Positions 46,861 through 59,699 are shown, numbered from the stretch's first letter. The stretch is DNA of 64,000 nucleotides from Agrocybe praecox (GCA_964017145.1 OZ024845.1:2852001-2916000); one strand, 5' to 3'. Numbers and translations are program-made. Notes: generated from the sequence alone by a model not told the origin.

Positions 46861-48590
46861 GCTGTTGTTCTATCCAAGCGAAGTAGCTAGTCTTATATAA
46901 ATTTTACAAACCTATGTGTTCGTTACATCAGTGAAATAAAAAATTTCGATGTGAACCCATGATGAGCCCCCAAATCAAGATCTCGCGAATGTATCCTTCT
47001 TTTGCTGCTCTATTACAACACTTGTTTCTATCTCAATGTAAATGTCTTATAGATACTTACTTTAACTTCACATATATCACTCACAGATTGGTTCGAATAA
47101 CATGAAAATCGAATTTATTGCCCAATTATCGAACATAACATGTAGTGTTCCTTTTCTTTCTTTTCTCCACTCGCACAGACAAAATTTCTGGCATAGAAAA
47201 TATTTTCAACCTACATTAACATCCCTCACATAACACAACCCTCGGAACGCGACCGGGAGCGCGAATATGCACAGAATTTACAGGGAGGATGTATGTACTT
47301 GTACAGGTCGAGCACACGATTCGGGAGCTAGATCGCCTTCTGAAATGGTTTTAGCCGAGTAGTTTAACGCTATTCAGAGTGACGTGTGAGAAAGGGCGGT
47401 GCTTTTTTGTGAGTTATTTAATTGTGAATCCGGGGAGGAGGAGGACATGGAGAAAATCAAACATTGCAGTGCATCCTGTGGGCCAGACCTTTTTTGGGTG
47501 AGTATGATATGTCATACAGAGTGTATTAAAATTTATACAAATTAAATTTGGCCGAAATATGATGAATTGAGCGTACTACAACGCACGGCGCTCAAATAAA
47601 AGAGGGGATCGTAGCAGAACATATAGAGCTCCCTTTATTAAGGCGTCTCACGGAATACGTTAGAGCATATCTTTAGAGAATAGTATAACGTATAGCGCCC
47701 AGAACAAACGCATAAAATTCCCTGGAAACAACGAAATACGGCAAGTTCTTCATTTGGCATCGTGCGTGCGCATCTTCTACACTAACCGGCGTTCATTTCA
47801 TGTCTGAATTGAATGAGTTAAGTTAAGAGACACTTGGCAGCGGACTCAGCGTTATTTGAACTACGTGTAAATCAACCCCTAAGGAGAAACCAGGTGCAAA
47901 GGGGAAGGAGGTAAGGGTAGGTCGTTCGATTGATGTAGGGTGTGCTGTATCGAATGAGAAGTCAGTGACAATCGGGTACCTACAGATATAAGTAGAGAAA
48001 ACGTATACTTTTATACGAAGGCTTTTTTTATGGAGAAAAGAGCGCAATCAAGATGTGTTCTTGAGATACAAGATTTAAGCGCCCGTCATCATTCTGAATT
48101 TCTTATCACAAGTACACAGTTTTTATTTTATCTTATCTATGGACTGTAGATCTTCCGAAGTAAATCCCAACTCTTTATGCGCTAACAAAGGCAATCAAGT
48201 AGAAATTTGATTCTGAATCTAGGAATATGTATATGATATATTATGGCATTTATGTACTGTAGCGGATACCCTGGCTCATTCTCCGCGAAGGGCTTATTGT
48301 AAAGTGGTAGCGCGCTTGCTACAGATAGTAAGCTACGCAAGTCGTACCCAGTGGGATAGAGGCATATAACTTCGAAACATGGATACGACATGTTATAGCA
48401 TTTACGGGTACATGGTGAATGTAGTGGAGTATACATACCTCGGAGTAGTCAAGAGCGCTTGCCGGTTTCTCACAAAGAAATTATGTCTGGTCTAAGGTAG
48501 GTGGTAGCGCGTTTGGTTGTAGTGTGATAGATGTATGCATGGCCAGAACGCAAAAACGACTATAGTACGAAGAGTTAGCATATTTTATGA
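46861..48590. other. No supported gene
   Basis: Mixed AT-rich sequence. Short frames on both strands have no recognised similarity. A tRNA-like word near 48300 did not fold into a complete tRNA. Confidence 0.4.
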
Positions 48591-48594
48591 AGAG

Positions 48595-48970
48595 GTCAAG
48601 TCGGAAAATACACACCTGTAAGTCATCTTTTGCGCCCAACGAGTGTTCTTGTTCTTGACTATAATTTGAGCAGTAAGTGAAGAAATATAGTGAGCGCGAC
48701 GCTTTACGCAAAAGCAGGTCAGTATCAGTAAGTCGATATGGCCCTTCAATAAGAAACGCACGTCAGATTCGTATAAAAAGGTCAAGTCAGAAAATACACA
48801 CCGTTCAATGATCCAACAGTGCGCCGCCGAGTGTCTTCACTGTGAGAATAGATATATCAGTGAAGAGGTACATCGAGCGTGATACCTTCGCGTACGCGCC
48901 CCACAGTATCGATACTAAATAGGCACCGGATGACCGTGATACACTCTGAATGATTTGAAAACGCACGTTA
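48595..48970. repeat. Diverged tandem repeat, unit about 186 bp
   Basis: Units begin GTCAAGTCGGAAAATACACA (48595) and GTCAAGTCAGAAAATACACA (48781) and share GAGTGTTCT/GAGTGTCTT, GTGAAGA and ACGCACGTYAGATT words. On the minus strand short exon-like frames end at these points, so it may be duplicated exons of an unknown gene. Confidence 0.65.
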
Positions 48971-49199
48971 GATTGGCACATCATAACAAAAAGAATAAGG
49001 GATGCACCGAGATCTTTCTCCACACAACCACGGAATCTGGGACTTTCTCCATGTTAGGATCAAGGGCAGAAGCTTTGCGTGCTCCGAGTCTCTGAGCGGG
49101 TCAATTCCTCTGTGAGACGCAAGGTGCGGCACTTGGACTTCCGTTGATTAGTCGTTACTGATACAAATTGAGATTTACATGACACCCGATGTGTAGAGA

Positions 49200-51420
49200 A
49201 TAATACAACATACCTTCAAACGTCTAGGCAGAATGCAAAACCGAGAGAGACCTGAGCCGATGTGTTGTGTATATGCGAGACTGCATGCATGAGATGTTTG
49301 AGGATGTAGGTGAGAAACGAGAGGATAAGGCCAACGACACCTCACGCGTTGACAAACAATGGACGCAGCACTGAGCACAGACAGGATGATCGATGTCACC
49401 GGGGGGATGACACGAATGGAGTAGCAGAAAATGCCAGGACAGGTGGAAAAGTCGAAGGTATGTTGTCGTTCTTGGATTGGACCATTTCAAGAGGGAGAAT
49501 GATGCAAGGTGTGTAGAGGAGAAAATAATTTACCAGTCAAAGCACAATAAAGATTCGACGGGCACGCCGAACACGACAGATGGAGAGGGGAGGATGAATC
49601 GTAGGATACGTCAGGGAGAAAGGTGCGTGAGCCTAGAGTCTAGACTTCAGGCATTCGGAACGACGCGGACGCGACGGCAAAACAGGAGCGATGAGATGCG
49701 TCTGACACATCCTATAGGAGTTTGTGATGTTTTTGAGAACTGGACGCCAATCCTTCAAAGTACATCATCTTCATGGATCGACGCGGCTTGACAGAGTAGC
49801 AGCGAATGGGGTGGTCGGATCGGAAGGTACATATCCTTGGACTGTCCATATTGGGGGTGGCATGTTTACGAGGGCGACGGGTATGATGCAGATGGAGGAA
49901 CGGAGGTTTGATGAAAAAGGGACGGGACGACGCAGCCACGCTGAGTCGGAGCTACGGAGAGTGCAGGCGAACGAGCGACAGGCACATTACAAAAGAGGCC
50001 GAGAGCGACGGGTGGGAGGGATGGATGAATTAAATGGTACATTGTCTTAGGCATTCTGCTGGGACAGCGATCGTTGTTCATTCGCTCGCGGGATATGACG
50101 GATGACAGAGGTACGTAGGAGGGGAATTAAACGAAGCGATGAGGCAGGTTGAGCAGATTTGGCGGGGAGCAGAGGGGCAGACGATTGGATGGAATCCGAG
50201 CAGAGTAACAACGGACTGGAGTAATGTTGACCGAGGACATTGGATGCGTGCTTCACAAGGTTGATGCGTCAGTACATCTTCCATCGAGCATCCCCATCCT
50301 GTCGTCCTATTCTGAACTTGTAACACATCGGTTGCCGCGATTCAAAGACTAGAGGTGGGGTATGTCGACGTCTGAGACAGTATATAAGTAAGCAGATGGA
50401 GGTGGGCGGATCAAGGGGAGAAAGGGCAGAGAGCAATAGAGGTTCGACAGAGTGCAAAGGGAGGACGATGACAAGATCGAGAGCGCCAAAATTCCATCAC
50501 ATCCGGGCATGTACGAAAGTCGAATCAAGGTGCTACATTCAGAAGCGACGGGAACAACGCAGCACACAAGGTGTCATTGATCGATGTGGCTAGCAGAGAT
50601 GGGTTGGAAGGTACATATGCATGGTCTGTCCATTTTGGAGAGCAGGAGGGCGCGGAGGTGGAGAATGACTGGATGAATCAGAGGGTACGCCACTTGGCAC
50701 TGTCGAGGGAGAAGGGGGTGACGAAAATGGGACGGAACGACGCGACAGGAGCCATGAGAAAAGGTGAGAAGAAGTTGCGAGCATGAAAGCGGTACATCGG
50801 ATGTGCGGGATGACCCGGAAGAACCACGATTGACATCGAATGGGCTTGATAGACATCATTGGGACTGGCTATGTTGGCGGAGCCTGGAGGCGAATGGCGA
50901 AGCAAGCCGAGGACGACGCGGATGAAAGGGCGGAATTGGAAGAGGATGGTCAATAGGGGCAGTAAGAGCAGGTCGAGTTCGATTTGCCAGGGTGATAATG
51001 GACTGCTAGCATTGTCAGAGTTGTCCAACAGCGGGAAAGAGGCAAATTCCGCAGAAGTTTGACGAACAACGCGGATACTGTCGAGGTAATAGCAAAGGCC
51101 GACGAAAGGATGGATCGGAGGGGACCGGATCTGCAATTGGACGAGGTGGAGCTCAGTACGTCCCCATCCGTGCTGCGCCAAACGTCCTCTATCCCTCGCA
51201 TTACACACACTGTCGTAGTTGCCGCAAATGTCAAGAGTCACTTTTCCATGAACAGTTGGATCGTCAGTTTTCACGGAGAGCACGGTATTTCATGCAGATG
51301 AGCGACAGGGACGATAGAAAATGACGGTGGGATTGAGGGCGAGAAGGACCCATTCCCTCGCACTGAGGAAAAGGAGATGAGACTAGCAGGAGAGTTTAAA
51401 TGGAGAGTTCGAGAGACTTT
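49200..51420 (-). repeat. Dispersed family A, diverged copy 2
   Basis: Words shared with 20200-20310 and 53810-53920 occur at 49400-49510 (GAAGGTATGTTGTCGTTCTTGG). The GTGAAAACTGACGATCC word occurs on the minus strand at about 51250-51280. Minus-strand frames at 50678-51283 are open but riddled with differences from other copies. The order of blocks suggests two partial units head to tail. Confidence 0.6.
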
Positions 51421-51429
51421 ATGCATGAA

Positions 51430-54400
51430 TGTGCTATATATTACAGCACTGTAGGAAGATGACCTAGTGGGCTAAGTAATAATCTCCCCGCAGACATTAA
51501 CTTCCTTTCGAAGACCAGCTCGTACGTTCGAAACCGAATCACACGGTTACCGCCCACACGGAATTCCGTCTCTGCTAGGTGGTCGTCGAGCAGGAGTCAC
51601 ATTCCACACTCTTGCCCTCCCTTATGGATCATACTTGCTTAAGAGTCGTCCGTGTCGAACTTCTGGGAAGACTCATCGGGCAAAACCTAATCGATATCAG
51701 TTCAGCTATAATTGCATGTGAAGTCTTGAAATACATACATTTCTGGCTCTTGGAAATTTGTCGAAAGGAACAGGGCAAAGCGAATTTTGCTTGTCTTATG
51801 CAGCCTTCCAGCCATCTATAGCTGAGGGCTCCTAGATCAACCGCAACGCCCGACTATTTTCGAGGCTAGATGACCTGTAAAAGACCCGCAAGCAGCCAGT
51901 GCCAGCGCATAACCACTCCGGAGATCATCAGGAGCGTAATAGTGAGCTCGGCAGAATTCCAGTGGTTGACGCTCCTCTCAGTCTCGCGCTGCCTAATTTT
52001 CAGAAAAAAATGCGTCCGTTTAGCAGACAGAAAGCAAAAAGAAAAAGAAAGATACATACGCTTCCGAGCTATAAATAAACAAGCGACACAGCCATCGACG
52101 ACGGAAATGCAAGTGTTCGACGAAACAAAATATATCCCGAAGCAAGATAGTTCCGTGTAAAGGTGCAAAGACTGGCTCTACGACAACAGCATCTCACAGC
52201 CTAATTCACGCGAAGAAAATGAACGGGTTAACGAGAGGAAAAGCAGAAAAGAACAGAAACAAGAAACGCACATTCGGGCTGTATATAAACCAACGACACA
52301 GCTATCGATGATCAATTCTGCGTGCAGCGTATTGAGAAACGACGGAGAGTAAATCCAACATGAGCCTGCTGAATGTCGCGGTGGTATGTATGGCCTGACT
52401 TGAGCTCAAGCTACATTGTCCTTACATGACGGTGTCGAGCGATGAGCCATAATCCTAAAAACGAAAGAAACGAATTGGAGTGATAACGTCAGCGACAGCT
52501 TATGCATAGGACGGGGTAGGTACGAACCAGATCCCAGTGCAAGAAGTTACAATTCGAGTTAAGTATACCAGAAGTTGGGCGGTGTCGAGGAGATGCTATA
52601 CATGAATACGCTGTGAGTTAAATGAACGAAGATTAACTCGAAAACGTACCTCACAGGGCCAGAAGATGTTAAACCATCAAGCTCTGAGTTTTGACCTGGG
52701 GCCAAGGGCCAAGGAAACATGCGATGAGGGAGAAGTGTGCGTCGTGACTGAGTCGCTGAGTAGCAGATGTTTGGGCCAGTAAATCGGGCCTCGGTTCATT
52801 TGAAGGTTCTCGTCGATATGGCGTGCAACGAGCCTGGGGTACTGGATAAGGTGATAAATATATATTTCGAGATTCGCCGGAGACACGGTAATTGAAGAGC
52901 GTGGTGAAGAGAAAAAAGACTAAAGTCAGAGAGAAAACGGAATCAGTAACAGTCTACTATACAAAGAGTTGGCCAGACTCTATGTGTCTGCCGTCTGGCC
53001 CATGACCCGTATATGCGTGTAAGAACGACAAAAACTCACATATCTACCAGCGACAGGATGGAGCGGCGCCCTACTCTCCTTCCAACCGACACACTCCTCA
53101 ATGAGGTTACCATCGGCGGGCAAGCCCTAGCTCTGGGAGTGATAGAATTGATGATGGATTCCTGGGATCGAACGAGAACCACGATGTTGCTGAGAACGAG
53201 AGTTGAAGTGGTTACGGCGTGCGAGGACGACGGGTTCTAGTGCTACGCTATCAAAGAATGTGTTAACATTGAGTTGAGATGATGAACGCAAATACAGACC
53301 CATTCGAAGGGTACCGTTTATCCTGAAGTTTGTATGTGTTCCACAGGCAAGAATCCCCATACCAGATGACATTCGCATTTGATCTCGAGTTCCGTCCTCA
53401 ACGCATGTGTTGACTTTGACGAGATGAGTTATCGTGGAGGAAGAACTGAATTGGAAGCAGGAGTCGGGGTTCAAACAGCTCTGAAAGCCTACGAACGGGT
53501 TCTTCGCAACTGGTGGAAAGTAAGCCTCGTAAACGCGATGCGATTGTTTCATAAAACTTACGCATGACTAAAAAAAAAAAAACCTTCGTGTCGTCCCGAT
53601 GCCTTCGACCCATGAATAACAAGCAGGCCTGAATCTTCAATCAACCAACAACGCACAAACGGAGAAGTTAAACGCGACCGAGTTCCAACCACATCACAGT
53701 TATACATCCTATTCTTGTTTGATGCGTAATTGGACGACGTAGAGGGTGAGAGTTCAGTCCACGCGTTCACGAGCGATGGGCATAACACACACGGGATGAT
53801 CAATCTCAATCTCAACGGGGCATGGCACGGACAGGGAATGACGGAATGACAGAAGGAGAAGTGGACAAGTCGAGGATACGTCGATGTTCTTGGATCATCG
53901 GAAGAGGGAGAATGATATATGATGTGTATGCGGTTGAGATGTATCGACGTCTAAGGCAGCCTATAAGTAAGCAGATGGAGGTGGGCGGATTAAAGGATTG
54001 TTGATCGAAAGGGAGGAGAATGACGAGATGCTGAGGGTGATAAGCGGTGCGGAGAGGTGAGAGAGAGGAAAGGACTGGCGAGGTATTTGACGCGGACGAG
54101 CGAAGAGGCAGGTAAGTGGATTTCTTCACGGCAGAGTAATGCCTGTTCTGGGCTTTACTGGGCACAACCCTTGCCGCGGGCACAAGACTAGCAGGCAATG
54201 TCGACGGAGGCGTCGTTTCCGGCAGCAAAGAGAGATACTTCTCTGCAAACCGACTCGATCCGGTATGCTGCCAGAACAAAACACATCGCCGGGGAACAGG
54301 GCAAGTCGAAAAGTTCGTTCCAAACGGGTCGGTCTGGTGGCCTCTGGAAGGTGGCATAATTTTAGCGCACCAATGACAAACGTGCGCGTGAGACCTGCGA

Positions 54401-54470
54401 CTCCGAGTCCCGATGCACTGCTTGCCACACACACCTTCGCTTCCCAAACTTGCTCTCTTACACTCAAGTG
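51430..54470 (-). repeat. Dispersed family A, copy 3 (partner of 17820-20900)
   Basis: Colinear with the block at 17.8-20.9 kb over about 3 kb. The right end lies just before the first exon of NLR2, so the NLR promoter region is probably within or next to this repeat. Confidence 0.8.
52440..54470 (-). CDS. Unknown intron-dense gene, family A copy 3
   Basis: Minus-strand segments conserved with copy 1 and open here: TSPFVRCWLIEDSGLLVIHG (near 53610-53670); CGTHTNFRINGTLRMGLYLR then NVNTFFDSVALEPVVLARRN (53220-53345), in one frame, unlike copy 1; VTSLRSVSVGRRVGRRSILS then LVDM before a GTGAGT donor (53040-53110); and LEIYIYHLIQYPRLVARHID then NLQMNRGPIYWPKHLLLSD (52740-52870). Differences between copies are often silent, pointing to past selection on protein. 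I could not define the start, the stop or every intron. The family is not recognised; a secreted or surface beta-sandwich is a guess. Whether this copy is functional is undecided. Confidence 0.42.
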
Positions 54471-54483
54471 ATATTTGCTCAAT

Positions 54484-57400
54484 ATGTCAACCACGAAACC
54501 CCAGCAACTTCGCGCAATTTTACAGAGTCCGTATTAGACCTCTGTGATGTAATCCATTCTGCTGATATTTATCAATATAGATATTGAATTTGAAGGCGAC
54601 GTCGAGAATGGCAAACGGGTGATACGATCCTACTACTCCGTACGGTTGTTCGTTGGGAAGAAAGAGGTCGCAAAATCGGCATACACCGTACCTCGCTCCT
54701 CGTCGCTTAAATGGGAATGGAACGTTAACCATGAAATGTGAGTGTTTCGTTGAGCTCTTACAGAATCTTTTGATGTTCATCTCTTGTAATCAGACGATTC
54801 GAGTCATCGTCTAGGCTTAAAATTGTTCTCTATCGTGGATTCGGAGACAAAATATCTCTATTCAAGCATGCGGTAGCAGAATACGAGGCGAAAGTTGAAG
54901 ATTTCCTCGATAATGCTAGTAAGTGTATTTTTCGACGTATGTACACGTTAACGCTAACGATTTTATGTCAGACGCGGCTGGTTTTCCTTTGACGGATACC
55001 AAAGGCCACCCCATTTCTGCCAAATTGAAGATCACGTTGTCTGCAGTTTCCACGACGGCCTCCATGGTTCCACTAGTCGACGAATATCGAACGCTCGGTA
55101 GGCTTCAGGATCACGATGTGGAGGGTCCCAAAACGAAAATGCAGGAGGCAAAAGCGACGGCAGGTGTTGCTTATGAAGGATTTAAGACGGTAGTTGCCGC
55201 ACTTTACGCTTGCTCTGATATATTTCCGCCGTTGAAGGCAGCTACATCCGCAATCACAACAATTATCGGGCTTGTAGAGGTACGTCATTCAGTCCTCAAT
55301 GATTTAGTTTACTACTAATTGATGAGATATCATCAATCAGACTATCTCGGGGAATGAAAAGGAGCTGGACGAGCTGAAGCGAAGCCTGGAAGCTATCGTC
55401 TCAATCATCGAAAAGTACAAGAAACACAATGGCATACGGGCGTTAGATCATCGAATTGTTATGTTCTCCAGGTATGTCACGTCTCTTTATGTTTCTTATT
55501 TCTACTTCCTAATCATCCGTGCTTCTAAGTGCTCTTGCCACACAACTCAAGTCAGTCGAGTCATCACAAGATCAATCAATGGTGTCCCGTGTTGCCCAGG
55601 GAAACAAAAATGCGGATGCTATACTGAAGTCCTTGAGGAATGTACGCATGCTATGCGACGTTTTCCAGGTTATCTTCATACCTTTCTGATGTACTCTCGA
55701 TCAGATACTAATCTATTTTCCAGATGGACACTCAGCTTAAGGTCGAGGAAATGGTGGACGACATTTTACAGGTATTCAGTCTTTCTAATAACCGAATCAT
55801 AGCAAAAACTAATCAATGAACCCATAGCGAATGAATTCTGGTGAAGTACAATATTTCATTACTGGTCAATCGAGCTCATGTAGCCGCAGGTTCCATTGAG
55901 AAACTAAATCACGAAATGGTGTCCTATAACACCCGACAGTCATCTTACGGTGACCCTACGACTTGCATGGAAGGTACTCGTGTCAAGGTCCTCGAAGACT
56001 TGGAAGCCTGGGCACTTGATCTTAGTGGCCAAAATGTCTACTGGATGGTTGGTATGGCCGGAACTGGGAAATCGACTATTGCCCACACATTCTGTGAGAG
56101 ACTCGCAAGGCAGAACATGCTTGCTGCTAGTTTCTTTGCATCCCGTGCATCTGAAAAGACCACAAATGCACGAGTTATCATTCCTGTTATTGCCTATGCG
56201 CTTGCTAGAGCTTCGCCTACCATCAAATCGGAGATTGTCAAGGCTATTGAACTTGAACCTGATCTGGCACAAACATCCTACTCTAACATGGCTGCTCAGT
56301 TCCAGAAACTTGTTTATGACCCTATCCAAGCAACTGCTGGAATGGTGAATGGGCCATACAAAGTTGTTGTCATTGATGCCCTTGATGAATGTGACAATCT
56401 TAGAGCTGTTTCTGCCTTTATTGATCTTGTTCTTCAATATGCAGACTCTAAAATTCCTCTGAAGATCTTTATAGCTAGTCGAGATGAACCTCGCATTCGT
56501 GAGGCCTTTGAATCTAGAGAGGCTGTTCAGCACTGTTTCTATCTTCATGAAATTGAAAGGGTTGTGGTTGAAAAGGACATCCAGACATATCTTATCAAGG
56601 TGTTGTCAGACATCAACACAAAGCGTAACAAGAGCATGGATTCATGGCCTTTATCAAGTGAACTGTCTGGTCTTGTCAAACTTTCAGGAACACTTTTTAT
56701 TTATGCAGCAACTGCTGCTCGCTATATTGATGATGGTGGTCACCTGTACAAAGGTCGGCTGTCTGCATTGATCAAACTAGGCCAAAAATCAATCCAAAAC
56801 TTTGAAAGCCACATTGATGGTTTGTATGGTGCAATTTTGGAAAATGCTTGCCAAAAACTGGATCCTCAAGAACGCAATAACATGCATGATATTGTGTCTA
56901 TTATTGTATTCCTTTGCACTCCATTGCCAATGGCAGCCATTAATTCTCTTTCAGAAAAGGATGCTGGCTCAATTTTGGCCCCTCTTGCCTCTACTATTCA
57001 CATTCCTACACAGCCTGGGTCTCCAGTTGCTCCATTTCATGCATCATTTCCTGACTTTATAACCAATAATGAGCGGTGTAATCCAAAGTTCTGCCCTTCA
57101 TTTCCTTCACTTGTTGCTTCCAAGGCTCATGAAACATTGGCCTTGCAATGTTTGAAGGAGATGAATCGGTCACTCAAGCGCAACATGGGTGAGCTCTCAG
57201 AAGGGCTTACAATATCACACAAAGACAGAACAAACTCTCAAGAGAGCGCTGATAAAATTTCTGCAGCACTTAAATATTCATGCCTTTATTGGGCCATTCA
57301 TTTTGGAGCAATTGGGAATTTTGATACTGTTGAAAAGGATGTTATTAAAAAGCTAAAAGAGGCTCTTCATGACTTCCTCAATCAGCATCTTTTGCACTGG

Positions 57401-58652
57401 ATAGAGTGTCTAAGCATTCTAGGGGAGCTGGAGACTGCAATAAAATCATTAGAGCATATGCTCACTACTATGTTGGTATGTAACCTATTATAGTAATTTG
57501 TGTAAGTTAAATACTTATATTTTTTACCAGACCTTCACATTGGATGACTTTCAAAGTCTAATTTATGATGCCCGTCAATGGCTTCTCCAAAGCTTTGAAT
57601 GTGTTGAAAAACATTGTATGGAGGTTTATCAATCAGCACTTGTTTGGCTACCAAAGAGGTCATTGATACGAAAAATCTATAGCACAGATGTTTGTAAAGT
57701 GCCAAAGATGAATTTGGGATTAGCAGAGGCCTGGAGCTCATTAGAGCTTGTGATGAAATGTGAGGCTAATGTTACATCGGTAGCATTCTCATATGATGGG
57801 ACCAGAGTTGTCTCTGGATCAGATGATAAAACTGTGTGCATTTGGAATGCAATAACAGGCCAGATGGAGGCTAAGCTTCAAGGCCACTCAGACTGGGTAA
57901 CATCTGTTGCATTCTCACAGGATGGGACCAGAGTTGTCTCTGGTTCAGGGGATCAAACTGTGTGCATTTGGAATGCAATAACAGGCCACATAGAGGCTAA
58001 GCTTCAAGGCCACTTAGACTGTGTAACATCTGTTGCATTCTCACAGGATGGGACCAGAGTTGTCTCTGGTTCATGGGATACAACTGTGTGCATTTGGAAT
58101 GCAATAACAGGCCAGATGGAGGCTAAGCTTCAAGGCCACTCAGACTGTGTAACATCTGTTGCATTCTCACAGGATGGGACCAGAGTTGTCTCTGGATCAC
58201 GTGATAAAACTGTGTGCATTTGGAATGCAATAACAGGCCAGATGGAGGCTGAGCTTCAAGGCCACTCAGACCAGGTAACATCTGTTGCATTCTCACAGGA
58301 TGGGACCAGAGTTGTCTCTGGATCAGATGATAAAACTGTGTGCATTTGGAATTTTGTAGAAGGTCAATCAGAAGAAATGATTACTTCAAGCACCATCTTG
58401 CCTGATGGTAGCAAAGTAGAAAAAAATTCTCCATCAACATTTCATATTATTTACCCATTGCAGCAATTGTTGCTGGCTAACAGTTCCATGTCTTTATATG
58501 TGGATAAGAGTTGGATATTGACACAAAATGTTCACTGCTGGATTCCAGCTCATTATAGTGGTATACTTAGTCAAAGTAGTTATGGTAGTTGTATATGTTT
58601 TGGAAATCACTCTGGCCTTGTAGTTATCATTGATATGGAAATTGTAGTATAA
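54484..58652 (+). CDS. C2-like / helical bundle / NACHT / WD40 NLR protein (NLR2), ten exons
   Basis: Exons: 54484-54526, 54581-54737, 54794-54918, 54972-55279, 55341-55471, 55530-55641, 55724-55771, 55828-55840, 55890-57475 and 57531-58652. Every phase fits; the sum is 1214 aa. Residues 15-130 look like a C2-type beta-sandwich (RSYYSVRLFVGKKEVAKSAY, LKWEWN, LKIVLYRG). Residues about 170-315 are helical with the pattern of HeLo/MLKL-like four-helix bundles (LEAIVSIIEKYKKHNGI, ADAILKSLRNMDTQLKVEEM). NACHT: Walker A GMAGTGKST near residue 367, Walker B VVVIDALDECD near 471. Five 42-aa WD40 repeats start near residue 922 and are almost identical; the last 95 residues look like degenerate closing blades. 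In this family the N-terminal domain executes the response, NACHT switches and WD40 senses. Exon 8 is only 13 nt. The first exon and its GTCCGT donor are least certain. No lesion seen. Confidence 0.88.
57771..58352 (+). repeat. Five near-identical 126-bp WD40-coding repeats
   Basis: Units start at 57771, 57897, 58023, 58149 and 58275. Each encodes VTSVAFSQDGTRVVSGS followed by a variable part and VCIWNAITG. Changes cluster at a few codons: after SGS (D, G, W, R, D), two residues later (K, Q, T, K, K), after ITG (Q or H) and at the unit end (W, C, C, Q). The rest is almost invariant, also at silent sites, indicating recent unit exchange. Confidence 0.95.
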
Positions 58653-59699
58653 CTGACAAGATTTAATCATGTATACCTTTATTTATGACAATACAACTAG
58701 GGTAGTCAAGTTCAAGGGGTGATCAAATCCAACCTGTAAATTGGTCAGTATACTTAAAGTAAGTAATACGCCTGCTGGGCCAATTCCTGCACATACAAAT
58801 TCTCCAGCTTATTTATGTTTTTTATTTTATTCTTGTCACAAGCTTCTGCCCACTATACTCTAAGTCCTGTTAGTGTAAGTCATATGGGCTGTCTACTGGT
58901 TGTCTTTTTGTCAAATTTTATATGCAGACTTGGTTTTTAATTCAAATCCACCATCAGTTTAGATGTTTCCACTTGCAAGCCCCATTATTGGTGGGAAACA
59001 AGCTCAATAAAAGACATGGTAGATATCATATCCTCAATAAATATTATTTTACAATGCTAGCAATACTATGGAGCACAGACAAACAAAATCTACTCACTAT
59101 ATTATTTTATTCTTGTCAAATTTCAATCTCACAATATTCAGGCTAACTTCTTTTTAATTCTTCATTTACAGCTGTGCTCTGAAGCCTATACTCAACAAAA
59201 GGTAACAAGCTAATCAATAAGTTGTCAGACTTGATTTTGTGCATGCATCATGACAAAATATCTAGATAATTTCAACTTCATGCAGTCTTGAGTCTTGACT
59301 GTATGTTGTAGATTGTCTTTTGAGCCTGCACACTTTATTAATATTTATGAAAAATTGGAGGAATTTTGTAACTGAACAGATTTAATATTTTTGGCCGGCT
59401 TTCTTAAAAAATGTTCAAGTTGATTTTTTCCAAGTAATTTATTGTGTTGGAAATAATATGTACAAACCAATTACAGATATGGTTAAAATTCTGGGCAAGA
59501 AACAAAATGTGGAACATGCCAACTCATGGGGCAACACAGTTGAATAAATATCGACTGTTGACGTTGAAGTCCATTACAATGCTGTGCTCGGTGTTCTCTG
59601 GATACCCTGTGACACAACATTTTTTGATCTCGACCGTTGATGGGAATAACACCATCTTAGCCGCTGGTCTCCTGCCTGAAACGAACAACATCTAGGCTG
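58653..59699. other. Downstream of NLR2, no gene seen
   Basis: AT-rich sequence with short frames only. The first part is probably the 3' untranslated region of NLR2. Confidence 0.4.

Noticed and set aside
48290..48400. tRNA-like words (GTGGTAGCGCGCTTGCTAC)
   Set aside because: No matching acceptor stem and no B-box-like GGTTCGAATC at the expected distance.
50678..51283. 201-codon minus-strand frame as an intact gene
   Set aside because: It spans blocks that other family A copies interrupt with splice-like borders or indels, and it does not begin or end consistently between copies.
55841..55889. Extension of the NACHT exon of NLR2 to a start near 55841
   Set aside because: The first codon there is GTG, and the stretch is a 49-nt intron (GTGAAG...CCGCAG) whose removal joins RMNSG to SIEKL in frame.
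57771..58352. Regular 126-bp repeats as a possible CRISPR-like or satellite array
   Set aside because: The period is 42 codons, the reading frame is open and the content is WD40; the genome is eukaryotic.
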